64,000 bases of DNA, taken from NCBI RefSeq assembly GCF_026241315.1, contig NZ_JAPHNA010000009.1:1-64000 (forward strand), in the 5' to 3' direction. Position 1 is the stretch's first letter, and each line of letters opens with the position of its first letter. The DNA is from Campylobacter sp. MIT 21-1684 (GTDB lineage: Bacteria; Campylobacterota; Campylobacteria; Campylobacterales; Campylobacteraceae). A program made the translations under genes and the position numbers. The notes below the pieces were generated by a model. That model was not told the origin of the DNA, made no database searches, and was given only the letters and a program-made list of their open reading frames with translations. Positions 1 through 9,867 of this stretch are shown here, one piece after another.

Positions 1-852
1 TTTTCTAATGAATTATTTTAGAAGCTTTTTCTTGTAAGAGTTTGATTGTTTTTAAAAGCAAAAGCTTTGATTTAAAGCAAGTAAAGAGTTTTAGTTTTAA
101 TTAGAGTGCTTAATAAAAATGTATTAATATTGTATTTATTGCTTTATCAATATTGTTACTGAAGTCTTAGAAAACATTAAAGTATTAAAGTATTTTAGTC
201 TTAGACAAACTTCTATTCTTTAATACAAGAATATATTTAAGAAAAGTGTTTTTTAGAAAATGAAGCAATGGAAAAGTTAAAGCAGATGTTTTTTCTATGC
301 CTGTATTAGATTCATTCTTTATAGCTGCTAGTTTAGAATTCAATAGACTTATGGAATGTGTAAAGAGATGAAAAATCAAATTCTTGTATTTCATAACAAT
401 ATAATCTCAAATCATCTTTAGAAATACTATTGAAAAATCTGCTTTTAACTAGGACTTTCATTTTTCTAATACAACAAAACTTAGTGTTAAGTATTTTTTT
501 ATACTTATCAATGAGTTTAATGGAGGAGAACTTGTTTCCATTCAAAATTTAAGAGAACTTCAAGAGGTACGCACACGAAGCTGCTCATCAAGCAGTTGGC
601 GGAGGTTTAAATTAGGTATAGCAAGTTTTGATTATCAAAGAGGTCATGATAATTAAAATATACGTTATAGCTAGTGAAGTACTAATAACAAAAAAGGCAA
701 AAAACTTATTATAAATGCAAGACAAATCATAACAGCGATGGTACCGACTAGCCTTCAAGATTATTAAGTAGCTACAAATGTTATAAAAATGCAATCTGGA
801 GTACAGCTGATGAAGGCGAAGGAAATCAGGCAAAATACCCTGATTTCAAAAA
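1..852. other. gene-free, decayed region downstream of fumC
   Basis: No convincing gene is present. The three short minus-strand open frames here resemble nothing I know. On the plus strand there are short, interrupted stretches that look protein-like: one frame from about 450 to 655, another spelling YAHEAAHQAVGGG near 569-607, and one ending in [16 protein letters not shown] at about 805-855. They lie in different frames with stops between them, as in an old pseudogene read plus-ward toward fumC. The AHEAAHQAVGGG piece is reminiscent of large secreted haemagglutinin or polymorphic-toxin proteins, but this is a guess. In C. jejuni, as I recall, an intact gene (amiA) lies on this side of fumC. 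Confidence 0.4.
822..847. terminator. 9-bp perfect hairpin beside the fumC stop
   Basis: GAAATCAGG and CCTGATTTC form a perfect 9-bp stem around an 8-base loop, ending 5 bases from the fumC stop codon. The position suits a fumC terminator, but there is no clear U-run after the stem on the minus strand, so it may work poorly or only stabilise the transcript. It also overlaps the tail of the decayed plus-strand reading frame. Confidence 0.4.
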
Positions 853-2244
853 TTAAGCTTTTGGTCCTATCATTTTACTAGGATCAACAAAACGAGTAAA
901 ATCTTCTTCACTTACAAGTCCTAACTCCATAGCACTTTCTTTTAGCGATATACCTTTTTTATGAGCATTTTTAGCAACTTTTGCTGCGTTTTCATAGCCT
1001 ATATGAGGGTTTAAAGCTGTTACAAGCATTAAAGAATTGTGAAGATTGTATTCTATTCTCTCTTTATTTGCTTCTATACCAACTGCACAATGAATATTAA
1101 ATGAATGCATAGCATCAGCAAGCAAATCAAGGCTTTGCAAGAAATTATAAATAATAACAGGCTTAAAGACATTCAGTTCAAAATTTCCTTGACTTGCAGC
1201 AAAACCGATAGCAGCATCATTTCCCATCACTTGTACTGCAACCATAGTGATAGCTTCACATTGAGTTGGATTAACTTTACCCGGCATTATAGAACTTCCG
1301 GGTTCATTTTCAGGAATACTAAGCTCACCAAGCCCGCAACGAGGACCAGAAGAAAGCCATCTTATATCATTAGCAATCTTCATTAAATTGGCTGCTAAAC
1401 CTTTCATTGCACCGTGAGTAAAAGTGATAGCGTCGTGACTTGTAAGGGCGTGAAATTTATTTGGACTTGAAATAAATTGTGTTCCTAGTAATTTTGTCAG
1501 TTCTTCACTCACTTTTTCACTTAATTGTGGATGGGCATTAAGTCCTGTACCTACAGCTGTTCCACCTATGGCTAATTCTCTTAAAGTCGGTAAAGAAGCA
1601 ATGATTTGCTCACGGGAGTGCTCAAGCATAGAAAGATACCCGCTGAATTCTTGTGCTAAAGTAAGAGGAGTTGCATCTTGTAGGTGTGTTCGTCCTATTT
1701 TGATAATACTTTCAAAAGCTTTAACTTTTTTTTTGAAAGTATCTATAAGCTCATCGATAGAAGGAATGAGTTTTTTTTCAACTTGTTCTACTGCTACAAT
1801 ACTCATAGCCGTTGGAAAAGTGTCATTAGAGCTTTGAGACATATTTACATCATCATTTGGATGTACAAGTTTTTCTTTTCTAAAATCCCCGCCTAAAATT
1901 TCAGTAGCACGATTGGCAATGACTTCGTTCATATTCATATTGCTTTGTGTTCCTGAACCTGTCTGCCAAATGACGAGTGGAAAATTATCATCAAATTTTC
2001 CAGAAATGATTTCATCGCAAGCTTGGACAATAGCATTCTTTTTTGCATCATTGAGTTTTTCAAGTTTATTATTGACAAGGGCTAGAGACTTTTTAAGATT
2101 TGCAAAAGCATAAATTAAAACCTTTGGCATTTTTTCAATACCAATTTTGAAATTCTCAAAACTTCTTTCAGTTTGCGCCCCCCAATATTTTTCATTTGGT
2201 ACTTTAATCTCACCCATAGTATCGTGTTCGATTCTGTATTCCAT
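853..2244 (-). CDS. fumC: fumarate hydratase class II
   Basis: Interconverts fumarate and L-malate in the cytosolic TCA cycle; class II enzymes are iron-free homotetramers. The protein has 463 residues, the usual length. The family signature [15 protein letters not shown] lies at about residues 316-330 and carries the flexible catalytic serine loop; [19 protein letters not shown] (about 95-113) and the SSNDTFPTA segment (about 137-145) are also typical of the fumarase/aspartase superfamily. The ATG at 2244 is preceded by AAAGGATAGAG, a good ribosome site, and by a TACAAT-type -10 box. It is a single gene with the protease gene upstream on the same strand. A malic enzyme further along the window uses its product. 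Confidence 0.97.
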   Translation of the reverse strand: MEYRIEHDTMGEIKVPNEKYWGAQTERSFENFKIGIEKMPKVLIYAFANLKKSLALVNNKLEKLNDAKKNAIVQACDEIISGKFDDNFPLVIWQTGSGTQSNMNMNEVIANRATEILGGDFRKEKLVHPNDDVNMSQSSNDTFPTAMSIVAVEQVEKKLIPSIDELIDTFKKKVKAFESIIKIGRTHLQDATPLTLAQEFSGYLSMLEHSREQIIASLPTLRELAIGGTAVGTGLNAHPQLSEKVSEELTKLLGTQFISSPNKFHALTSHDAITFTHGAMKGLAANLMKIANDIRWLSSGPRCGLGELSIPENEPGSSIMPGKVNPTQCEAITMVAVQVMGNDAAIGFAASQGNFELNVFKPVIIYNFLQSLDLLADAMHSFNIHCAVGIEANKERIEYNLHNSLMLVTALNPHIGYENAAKVAKNAHKKGISLKESAMELGLVSEEDFTRFVDPSKMIGPKA

Positions 2245-2275
2245 AACTCTATCCTTTTTTAAAAATTAAGTAAGT

Positions 2276-2281
2276 ATTGTA
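2276..2281 (-). promoter_or_regulatory. -10 box of fumC
   Basis: On the minus strand the sequence reads GCTACAATAC, a TACAAT -10 element with the extended G upstream, 32-37 bases before the fumC ATG. Campylobacter sigma-70 promoters lack a clear -35, so this rests on the -10 only. Confidence 0.45.
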
Positions 2282-2316
2282 GCATAAAACGACGAGGTCT
2301 TTTTAAAAAGCTTGTG

Positions 2317-5300
2317 CTAAAAACCTTTTCCAAAAGAACCTAAAACATTAATGTTATACTGTCTTTTTGAAAACTCATTAACAAAAGCAAGTTTAAAAAA
2401 TACAGAATTTGTTTGTATCAATTCAGCACTTAATCCAAGATTTATCAAATTTTTATCAAGAGAGCTTCTTTGAGTAAAACCTTGATTAGAAAAATCTCTA
2501 AAGCGTACTTCATTGTCAAAATTTTTACCACTTAAGCGGTGTTCATAGAGCAAAAAACTCGAAAGTCTGCTATAAAAATTAGCTCCTTCTGTATCGTAAG
2601 TAAGAGTAAAACCGCCTGTAAGCGAAGTAAAATTATGATGAAATCTATTATATTGCTTTGCGAAAATTCCGCCTTTTTCTTTAAAAGAATTTTGATACAG
2701 GTGATTGTAAGAAAAATAGCTTAAAGGAGTAAAAGTAAAAGAATGTAAAAGAAAATCTTTCGCAAGCCCTAGTTGTAATGAATTTAAAAGGCTATAATAC
2801 TTAGCATTTCTATTACCATTTCCTAGTAATTCTCTTTGCATTCTGTTAAAAGAAAAACCTGTGTTTAATCCTGCTAACACTTTAAAAAATTCAAAGTCAT
2901 ACAAAGAATTAAAACTAAAATTGACATTATTACTCCTAAGATTTAGTCCATCAAAATCCAAAGAAGAATTTGTAAGATTTACGCTTGTAGCAAAATTTGT
3001 TTGTTCAAATGGCTGCGTTGCAAAACCTAAATCAAAACCATAAGCATAGCCTGTGTATTGATTTCCTGTATAACGTTTTAAATTTGGAGCTAAATGCCAA
3101 AAAATGCTTTTTTCTTCTTTTATACCATAATCTAGCATTAAATCACTCATTCCAGACGCTAACAATGTAGGTTCTTGCGCAAAAGCATTATAAGCTTGTT
3201 GGTTAAAAGGATTAAGACTAAGAAGCATATTGCTTTGTACTGCTTTACTTTGTGCATTGAAGAGAGTTGAAGTAGTATCAAGATAAGCATTTCCTTCAAG
3301 ACTTTTTAAAATAATATTTGTTTCTGAAGGACTACTTGCATCTAAATTAGCAAAAAAGTCTTCATATTCTTTATTTGTTGCTTGATTATTCGAAAAAATA
3401 TTTAAAGAACGTATCTGTCGTAAAGCATCGCCCATAGTTGAATTTGGTACTTCATAGGCTTGGTCTTTTAAAGTAGGTATAATAACAATTTGACTTGTAG
3501 AATTTGGTTTATTAATGCTAAGTTTATCATCTTCAAGAGTAAATGGAAAACTCAAACTACTCGTTTGAGCAAATTCAACCCCATTAAATTTATCTAAATG
3601 AGCACCCAAAGTGCCAAGCTCCATTTTATAGAGTTTTCTTGTTGTATAAAACTGCTTTAAAGGGATATATTGTAATTTTCCACCTAAAATATCATAATTA
3701 TTTGCAATAAGTTTTGAGTTGGCTTGATTACCGAATTCAAGCTGTAAAAAAGCCTGTTGTGTTTGTGTGTATTTACCCTGTATAGTTAAATCTTTTAAAT
3801 CATTATTTCCAGCTCTTACCGTTCCTTCATTGTATAAATCTTTTTGAATAACTCCATTTCCACTTAATTTTCCAGCATTTTCTACATACACATTGCTTGC
3901 CAAACTTCCTTTGCCATTTTTTTTGTCGAGTTTTATTTCTCCTTCTTTGATTATAGTTGCACCTTCATAACTATTTGCTCCGCTTAAAGTTAAAATCCCT
4001 CTTCCTTCCTTTGTAAAGCCTACATTTAAATTCGCTAAATTATTAGGTTTATTGAGTGCTGTATTTAAGTGTTTTGAATCTTCCCATTTTCTTTGAGCTA
4101 TATCATTGCTAAATTCAGCATCGAAATTGTCAGTGTTAAGGGTGTAATACACAGCTTGATTCTCTGTCTTATAAGTTTGTACATCACTATCTTTTAAGCG
4201 GTTAGCATCTAAAATAGCTATTCCACCTAAGGCTTTGTAAGTATCTAAAATACCTTGTCCAAAGAGTTCTTCTCTTGTAATACTTAAAGCACCATTTGTT
4301 GCGCCTTGCAAGGTTTCAAGATTTGCCATTACTTGATTGACAAGAGCTGTTTTATTAGCTGCATTTGCATAATAATCTTCAACATCTTTTTGTATTTGTG
4401 CTGTGCTTGTAGGTACTTGAGTATCTATATACAAAACCAAATATTTTTCTACATTATTGCCGTGTTGGACTCTTTTAAGAGTCATTTTTGGAACTTGGTA
4501 GTTTTTATTTGCTGTGCTAAGCAAAACATCAGCTATCTGCTTGCCATTTAAAAATGGGAATCTTTCTGAAACTAAAGCCGCTGCACCGCTAACAACAGGA
4601 GTTGCCATTGAAGTTCCGCTTTTAATCGTATAGCCACTGTTGGTAGCAGAATTAACATTATTAACTGATATTCCAGCAGCAACCAAAGAAAAATTTGAAG
4701 CCCCTTTTAAACTATTACCAAATAGAGCTATGCCTTGCGGATTAATATTTAAAGTACCATCATTAGCTCGTGTAATATAGGCTGAATCTAAAGCTCCAAC
4801 AGTAAGCCAAGCTCTTAATTCTTCATCATAATAAGGTAAAACAGCAGGAACATTTGGCGAAATGATTCCCTCATTCCCTGCTGCAAAAATATTTAAAACC
4901 TGTTTTTCTCGAGTAAGTCTCATCAATTCACCTGTTACTGAAGCGTTTCTAAGTCCGTTAATCAAAGTTGTTGGATTGGAAAAGCTTGTATTATGAATTA
5001 AAGTACCGGTATTTGCCGAAAGTTCTACTACAGGGTAAATATTATTTCCCCAACTATTGTTAATGATTTTAATGTCTGCACCTTGAAAAAAATTATACAA
5101 GGTTGGTGCTGTATAATTTTGATAGCCTGCAGCAGGGAAGATTCCAGCTCCATAAAATTTTGCATTATACGCTACACCGTAAGGTTGAGTTTTGAAATCA
5201 TTACCTAATTTCTTCCCTAATGCTATACCAGCAACGTGACTTCCGTGTGTATTAGTTGTTATATTTGGATTTTGTTGTTGTCCTGCTGTATTTTTTGGAT

Positions 5301-5499
5301 AAATACTCTGCAACACTTTGCCTTGTAAATTTTGATGGTTTTCATTAAAGGCATCATCATTGATTCCTATGATGATATTTTGCCCTGTTATGCCTAAGCG
5401 ATGAGCTTTGTCAGTATTGTGAAGTTCTAAGTCATTCAATGCAAAAAGCATTGAACTCAAACAGGGTAAAAAAACTATTTTTCTTACTATTTTAAACAT
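2317..5499 (-). CDS. subtilisin-family (S8) autotransporter serine protease
   Basis: A secreted protease that carries its own outer-membrane pore (type Va secretion). Residues 1-20 form a signal peptide ending LFA. The S8 catalytic triad is visible: Asp48 in INDDAF, His85 in THGSHVAG and Ser297 in SGTSMATP, with the oxyanion Asn209 in AAGNEG. A passenger-associated transport repeat, RGILTLSGANSYEGATIIKE, lies at about 496-515. The last ~280 residues alternate like a beta-barrel and end in Phe, as required by the BAM machinery. At 1060 residues it is close to the C. jejuni homologue (Cj1365c from memory, about 1100). It lies between glmS and fumC but is functionally unrelated to them. The substrate is unknown. 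Confidence 0.92.
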   Translation of the reverse strand: MFKIVRKIVFLPCLSSMLFALNDLELHNTDKAHRLGITGQNIIIGINDDAFNENHQNLQGKVLQSIYPKNTAGQQQNPNITTNTHGSHVAGIALGKKLGNDFKTQPYGVAYNAKFYGAGIFPAAGYQNYTAPTLYNFFQGADIKIINNSWGNNIYPVVELSANTGTLIHNTSFSNPTTLINGLRNASVTGELMRLTREKQVLNIFAAGNEGIISPNVPAVLPYYDEELRAWLTVGALDSAYITRANDGTLNINPQGIALFGNSLKGASNFSLVAAGISVNNVNSATNSGYTIKSGTSMATPVVSGAAALVSERFPFLNGKQIADVLLSTANKNYQVPKMTLKRVQHGNNVEKYLVLYIDTQVPTSTAQIQKDVEDYYANAANKTALVNQVMANLETLQGATNGALSITREELFGQGILDTYKALGGIAILDANRLKDSDVQTYKTENQAVYYTLNTDNFDAEFSNDIAQRKWEDSKHLNTALNKPNNLANLNVGFTKEGRGILTLSGANSYEGATIIKEGEIKLDKKNGKGSLASNVYVENAGKLSGNGVIQKDLYNEGTVRAGNNDLKDLTIQGKYTQTQQAFLQLEFGNQANSKLIANNYDILGGKLQYIPLKQFYTTRKLYKMELGTLGAHLDKFNGVEFAQTSSLSFPFTLEDDKLSINKPNSTSQIVIIPTLKDQAYEVPNSTMGDALRQIRSLNIFSNNQATNKEYEDFFANLDASSPSETNIILKSLEGNAYLDTTSTLFNAQSKAVQSNMLLSLNPFNQQAYNAFAQEPTLLASGMSDLMLDYGIKEEKSIFWHLAPNLKRYTGNQYTGYAYGFDLGFATQPFEQTNFATSVNLTNSSLDFDGLNLRSNNVNFSFNSLYDFEFFKVLAGLNTGFSFNRMQRELLGNGNRNAKYYSLLNSLQLGLAKDFLLHSFTFTPLSYFSYNHLYQNSFKEKGGIFAKQYNRFHHNFTSLTGGFTLTYDTEGANFYSRLSSFLLYEHRLSGKNFDNEVRFRDFSNQGFTQRSSLDKNLINLGLSAELIQTNSVFFKLAFVNEFSKRQYNINVLGSFGKGF

Positions 5500-5589
5500 T
5501 CAATTTCTCTAAAATATGGATTTAATTAAAGTTTGTAGTGTACAAAATTGAAGCTTAAAATTTTCAATTTTTCAATCAAAAACGCTTTT

Positions 5590-7386
5590 TTATTCTACTG
5601 TTACGCTTTTAGCTAAATTTCGTGGCATATCTACATCATTGCCCAAACGCAAAGCAATTTCCATAGCTAAGAGTTGAGTCAGAAGCATCATTTCGAAGAA
5701 TTCACACATATAATGGCTTTGTTGGCTTGTTTGTAGAACATCATCACTCAAATCAAATTCCAAAGGCGAAATACTCAATACAGTAGAATCTCTTGCTATA
5801 AGCTCTTCAACGTTTGATTTTGTTTTCTCATAAAAAGCATTTTTTGGCATTAAAGCTATGGTGTAGAGTTTTGAATCGGCTAAGGCTATAGGTCCGTGTT
5901 TCATCTCACCTGCAGGATAGCCTTCAGCGTGTAAATAAGAAAGCTCTTTAAGTTTTAAGGCTCCTTCTAAGGCTAAAGGATAAAATACATCTCTGCCTAT
6001 ATAAAAAAAGCCGTGTCCGTCTAAATATCTTTTGCTTAAACGATAAATTTTTTCGTGCATTGGTTGTTTTACAAGCACACAATTTGGTATATGAAGCAAG
6101 GCTTTGATATCTTGACTAACATCAATTTGTTTTTTTTGAGCTATAAAAAGGACAAGCATCCACAGTGTTAAAACCTGTGTCGCAAAAGCTTTTGTTGAAG
6201 CCACTCCTTTTTCTATCCCTGCACGAGTAAGCACACTCAAATCTGATAAACGTACTATGCTTGAATTATCTACATTGCATATTGCAAGTGTTTTAGCACC
6301 TTTTTCTTTAGCTGTTTTCAAAGCCTCTAAAGTATCAGCCGTTTCACCACTTTGAGAGATAGCGATGAAAAAGGAATCTTTTTCAACAAGAGCATTGCGG
6401 TAGCGAAATTCACTAGCAACTTCAACCTTAGCTCTAATTTTAGCTATTCTCTCAAACAAATACATTCCTACCATTGCAGCGTGATAGCTTGTACCACAGG
6501 CACAGAGAGTAACTTCTTTAATTTGTTCAAGTTTTTCATTTTCAAACTCATCAAAAACAACGTTATCTCCATTGATACGACCCATTAAAACTTCACTCAT
6601 TACACGACTTTGCTCATAAATCTCTTTTTCCATAAAAAAACGAAATCCATCTTTCTTTGCATATGCTTTGTCTCCATTAAGCTTAGTAAAATGTACTTTT
6701 TGTACCTTTTCATTATGATAAACACAAAGCTCATCTTCACTAGCATAACCACAACTTAAATCTTCAAGATATACTACCTCATCACAAAGTCCTATAAGAG
6801 GCATATCAGATGAAGCGAAAAAAATTTCCTTGTAGAAATTTCTTCCTATTATCAAAGGAGCAGCATTCTTAGCAAAAAAAAGTTTCTTTGGATCTTTTTT
6901 ACTAAGAAGTAAAATTGCAAATGCACCGTTGAGTTCGCTTATAGTTTTTTGAAAGGCTTTAAAAGGATTTTCATTTTTCGTATAATATTCAAAGAGTTTT
7001 ACTATGATTTCAGTATCAGTTTGAGTTAAAAAAACAACTCCTTCTTGTTCAAGCTTTATTTTCAGTTCTTTATAGTTTTCTATAATACCATTATGGATTA
7101 CATAGGAATATTCACCAAAATGTGGATGGGCGTTGATTTCGGTAGGTTTTCCGTGTGTTGCCCATCTTGTATGTCCTATCGCAAAACCATATCCTTCACT
7201 TGTAAAGTTATGGCATTTTTGTGCTAAATTTTCAAGCTTTCCAACGGCTTTAAAAAAGTCGATTTCTCCTTCTTTCATTACAGCCATACCAGCACTATCA
7301 TAACCTCTATACTCAAGTTCTTTTAAACCATTGAGTATGATCTGTTTTTTTTCATTTTTTCCTATATAGCCAACAATTCCACACAT
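5590..7386 (-). CDS. glmS: glutamine-fructose-6-phosphate aminotransferase (isomerizing)
   Basis: Makes glucosamine-6-phosphate from fructose-6-phosphate and glutamine, the entry step to UDP-GlcNAc and so to peptidoglycan, LOS, and the pgl and pse sugars encoded in this window. The N-terminal glutaminase domain starts MCGIVGYIG with the nucleophile Cys2. Two SIS domains follow, with CGTSYHAA (about 293-300) and SQSGETADT (about 343-351). The C-terminus ends LAKSVTVE, the conserved tail that closes the sugar site. The length of 598 residues is normal. It starts 2 bases after the GlnD-like gene on the same strand, so the two are probably co-transcribed. Confidence 0.97.
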   Translation of the reverse strand: MCGIVGYIGKNEKKQIILNGLKELEYRGYDSAGMAVMKEGEIDFFKAVGKLENLAQKCHNFTSEGYGFAIGHTRWATHGKPTEINAHPHFGEYSYVIHNGIIENYKELKIKLEQEGVVFLTQTDTEIIVKLFEYYTKNENPFKAFQKTISELNGAFAILLLSKKDPKKLFFAKNAAPLIIGRNFYKEIFFASSDMPLIGLCDEVVYLEDLSCGYASEDELCVYHNEKVQKVHFTKLNGDKAYAKKDGFRFFMEKEIYEQSRVMSEVLMGRINGDNVVFDEFENEKLEQIKEVTLCACGTSYHAAMVGMYLFERIAKIRAKVEVASEFRYRNALVEKDSFFIAISQSGETADTLEALKTAKEKGAKTLAICNVDNSSIVRLSDLSVLTRAGIEKGVASTKAFATQVLTLWMLVLFIAQKKQIDVSQDIKALLHIPNCVLVKQPMHEKIYRLSKRYLDGHGFFYIGRDVFYPLALEGALKLKELSYLHAEGYPAGEMKHGPIALADSKLYTIALMPKNAFYEKTKSNVEELIARDSTVLSISPLEFDLSDDVLQTSQQSHYMCEFFEMMLLTQLLAMEIALRLGNDVDMPRNLAKSVTVE

Positions 7387-7388
7387 TT

Positions 7389-9740
7389 TTACTCACTTAT
7401 CAAAGCATCTAACAATTTCTTTTCAAGATTCTGCATATTTTCATTTTTCTCAAAAATGAAAATATTACGCGTTCTGTTTCGTATAGTTTGAATTTTTGCT
7501 GTACATAAATTCAAACCAAGCTTTTCAAAAACACTCATAACAAACGCCATTAAACCTTGCTGGTCCTTAGTGTTTAAACCGAGTTTAGCATAAATTTTTG
7601 AATACTCTTTGTTAAATTTTAACTCATCTTTTTTAATATAAGGTTTTTGTATTTTTTTTGGAAGAATGTTGTGGAAATTTGAATTAAGTAGTGTGCAAAG
7701 TTTTTCTGTTTGAGTATCAGTAATGACATTATTGTACTCAAATTCGAGATAAATTTTCTCATCAAACAATTCAAAAAAATTCATAGAAATTAAATTGAGA
7801 CTTGACAAGGAAACTAAAACAACTTGAGGACTAAAACCTTTCTTAGCTATGATTTGGAGTTTAAGAGTTTGCTTGTTCTCAAACCAGAATTTAAAATCAC
7901 TTTTCAAAGCTTTTTGAGAAATAGAAATAATATCCTCAAAACTATTTTTAATAATAAAAAGATTTGACTGTATATGAACGATTTTATCTTGAGAAAGAGC
8001 ATCAAGCTCTAAAAAGCTTTTTGTCCTTTTTAAAGTTAGTTCTTTTTTCACCCTTCTAGCTGTCTCATCAAGCAAATTAGAGTCTTCAAAACCTTCTTTT
8101 GCATTTTGTAAAAGTTTTTTTAAGCTCCTGTGAAAAAAATCATTCAAGCACAAAGCTTTGGCTTTGCATTCTGTAAGAAAAGAGAGAAGCTCTAAGGTTT
8201 TGGAATTTTCAACTTTAGAAAGCAAAGCAGAAATAATGAGAGGATTAAAAATATCCTCTTTTTCTATCAGTTCTTTTAAAGCATTAAAATTTTTAAAGAG
8301 TCTTAATCCAAATTCGACACACTCATTATTCAAATCAAATTTCGCACAATAAGAACGATATATACTTGCCATTGATATTTCATTTTCATTTGTGATAGCA
8401 CTTAATAAGGTACTCAATTTTGTTATCATTTTTTCTTCAGAAGTAAGGGCTTGAAAAATGGTGCTTTGTTCTTGCTGTTTTTCAAGTTCTTTCAAGGTTA
8501 AGAAGGCTTGTTCATCAAAACTATAATCACTCTCTTCATCACTCAAAAAACGTACAGTCCAAAAAGGTTTGCACAGATCTTTTAAAAGCTTGCTGTCAAG
8601 CAAAAGCTTAAGCAAGCAAAAGCTGTTTTTACGATAAAAAATTTGTATAAATAAAGCAAAAGCTTTTTCACTCTCCTTTTTACTTAAAGAGAGAGTTCTT
8701 AAGGCAAAAACGAGTTCTATTTCAAAATCACAATTCTTATCTTCATAGTGAAGTAGAAATTCTAAAGCTTCACAAAGAGTGGTAAAAGTGTATTTTTTTT
8801 CTTGTGTTTTTTGAAAAAGTACCTCTTGTATTTTCATAGCAAGAAAGTGAGTCCAAAAACCTATAGTATGTCTGCTTTGCAAAGCTTTTTGAATTAAAAC
8901 ATCTTTTGCCTTTACATTCTTTTTATCTTTTTTATACATAAGCGTGCTTAATTCATCAACAAGAGAGAGTAAGAACATATTTTCATCTTTTTGACTTTGT
9001 AAATTTAAAGCACATTGTAAAGAGAGCAAGAAATCTCCCGCAAGTCTCAATTCACTTAAGGCTTTTTCATCTACAAAAGAAAGAGCATAGTTTTTTGTAC
9101 CTTCTTTAAAAAGACTAAGCAAAGCCTCTAAAGCTCTTAAGTGATTCAAACAACCAAAATCTCTCTTAATATTAAATTCCTGCTTTAAAAAAGGTAAATG
9201 TGTGCTTGTAAAATTCTCAAGTAAAAGAGTGGCAAATTCATTTTTCTTCTCCTGAAGTATAATTTGAAATTTTTCTTTAATACTTTTGTATAAAGGTTTG
9301 GAACCGCAAATAAAACGTGTCTGAATGAAAGAATTTTGAAATATCCTTTTTGTATTTTGCACTCCATCGAGCTCTAAAATTACACAATCTATAGGCAAGG
9401 AAATATCATTTAAAAGTTCAATAAAAGTTTTGATCATAGGTTTGAGATGAAAAGCTTTAATATCTTTATAGACAAAAAGTAAAGAAGCATCTTCATTTAT
9501 ACAAAGACTATCTTGCGCATAAGCCTTACTTGCAAGGAGACAAAAAGGGATTTTTTCACTTGAAGGTAAAAAATCTTCAAAACAATATTTTAAAACAAGC
9601 TCATATGCATTTTTAAGAAAAACATCGGTATGTTGGGAATGGTGCAAGCTAAAAGCACCTTGTCGTAAAAAAAATTTGTGGCATTCACTTTTATAGCAGT
9701 TTAATTTAGTTTTTAAAGACTCTCTTTCTTTGCCTATCAA
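7389..9740 (-). CDS. GlnD-like protein, catalytic sites degenerate
   Basis: A large cytosolic protein of 783 residues related to the bifunctional PII uridylyltransferase GlnD. The C-terminus holds a recognisable ACT domain (about 728-765, beginning DQQGLMAFVMSVFEKLGLNL), with a second weaker one before it. In the N-terminal nucleotidyltransferase region the expected GSYGRGE...SDIDL pattern is replaced by ASKAYAQ and NEDASLL, and I see no HD phosphohydrolase motif. It may therefore be a non-catalytic regulator. The start is a TTG at 9740, six bases after AAAGG; no ATG fits better. It precedes glmS by 2 bases, which hints at a role in nitrogen or amino-sugar control. C. jejuni has a homologue (Cj1367c from memory). 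Confidence 0.7.
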   Translation of the reverse strand: MIGKERESLKTKLNCYKSECHKFFLRQGAFSLHHSQHTDVFLKNAYELVLKYCFEDFLPSSEKIPFCLLASKAYAQDSLCINEDASLLFVYKDIKAFHLKPMIKTFIELLNDISLPIDCVILELDGVQNTKRIFQNSFIQTRFICGSKPLYKSIKEKFQIILQEKKNEFATLLLENFTSTHLPFLKQEFNIKRDFGCLNHLRALEALLSLFKEGTKNYALSFVDEKALSELRLAGDFLLSLQCALNLQSQKDENMFLLSLVDELSTLMYKKDKKNVKAKDVLIQKALQSRHTIGFWTHFLAMKIQEVLFQKTQEKKYTFTTLCEALEFLLHYEDKNCDFEIELVFALRTLSLSKKESEKAFALFIQIFYRKNSFCLLKLLLDSKLLKDLCKPFWTVRFLSDEESDYSFDEQAFLTLKELEKQQEQSTIFQALTSEEKMITKLSTLLSAITNENEISMASIYRSYCAKFDLNNECVEFGLRLFKNFNALKELIEKEDIFNPLIISALLSKVENSKTLELLSFLTECKAKALCLNDFFHRSLKKLLQNAKEGFEDSNLLDETARRVKKELTLKRTKSFLELDALSQDKIVHIQSNLFIIKNSFEDIISISQKALKSDFKFWFENKQTLKLQIIAKKGFSPQVVLVSLSSLNLISMNFFELFDEKIYLEFEYNNVITDTQTEKLCTLLNSNFHNILPKKIQKPYIKKDELKFNKEYSKIYAKLGLNTKDQQGLMAFVMSVFEKLGLNLCTAKIQTIRNRTRNIFIFEKNENMQNLEKKLLDALISE

Positions 9741-9828
9741 GTTATACCTTTGTTTAAAACAATTTTAAAAATGCTAACAAAATTATCTTTATATTTTGAT
9801 TATAAACTCTTTTTCAGAAAGCAAAAAT

Positions 9829-9834
9829 TATAAT
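9829..9834 (+). promoter_or_regulatory. -10 box of mqnE
   Basis: A TATAAT hexamer in AATTATAATG lies 34 bases upstream of the chosen mqnE ATG at 9868. Its position inside the longer open frame that begins at 9796 argues against the upstream start. Confidence 0.5.
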
Positions 9835-9867
9835 GTTTTTTCGAAATTTTTTAAAAAAGGTGAAGTT

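Noticed and set aside
9796-9867. N-terminal extension of mqnE
   Set aside because: The TATAAT promoter lies inside it and the extra residues do not match the family start.
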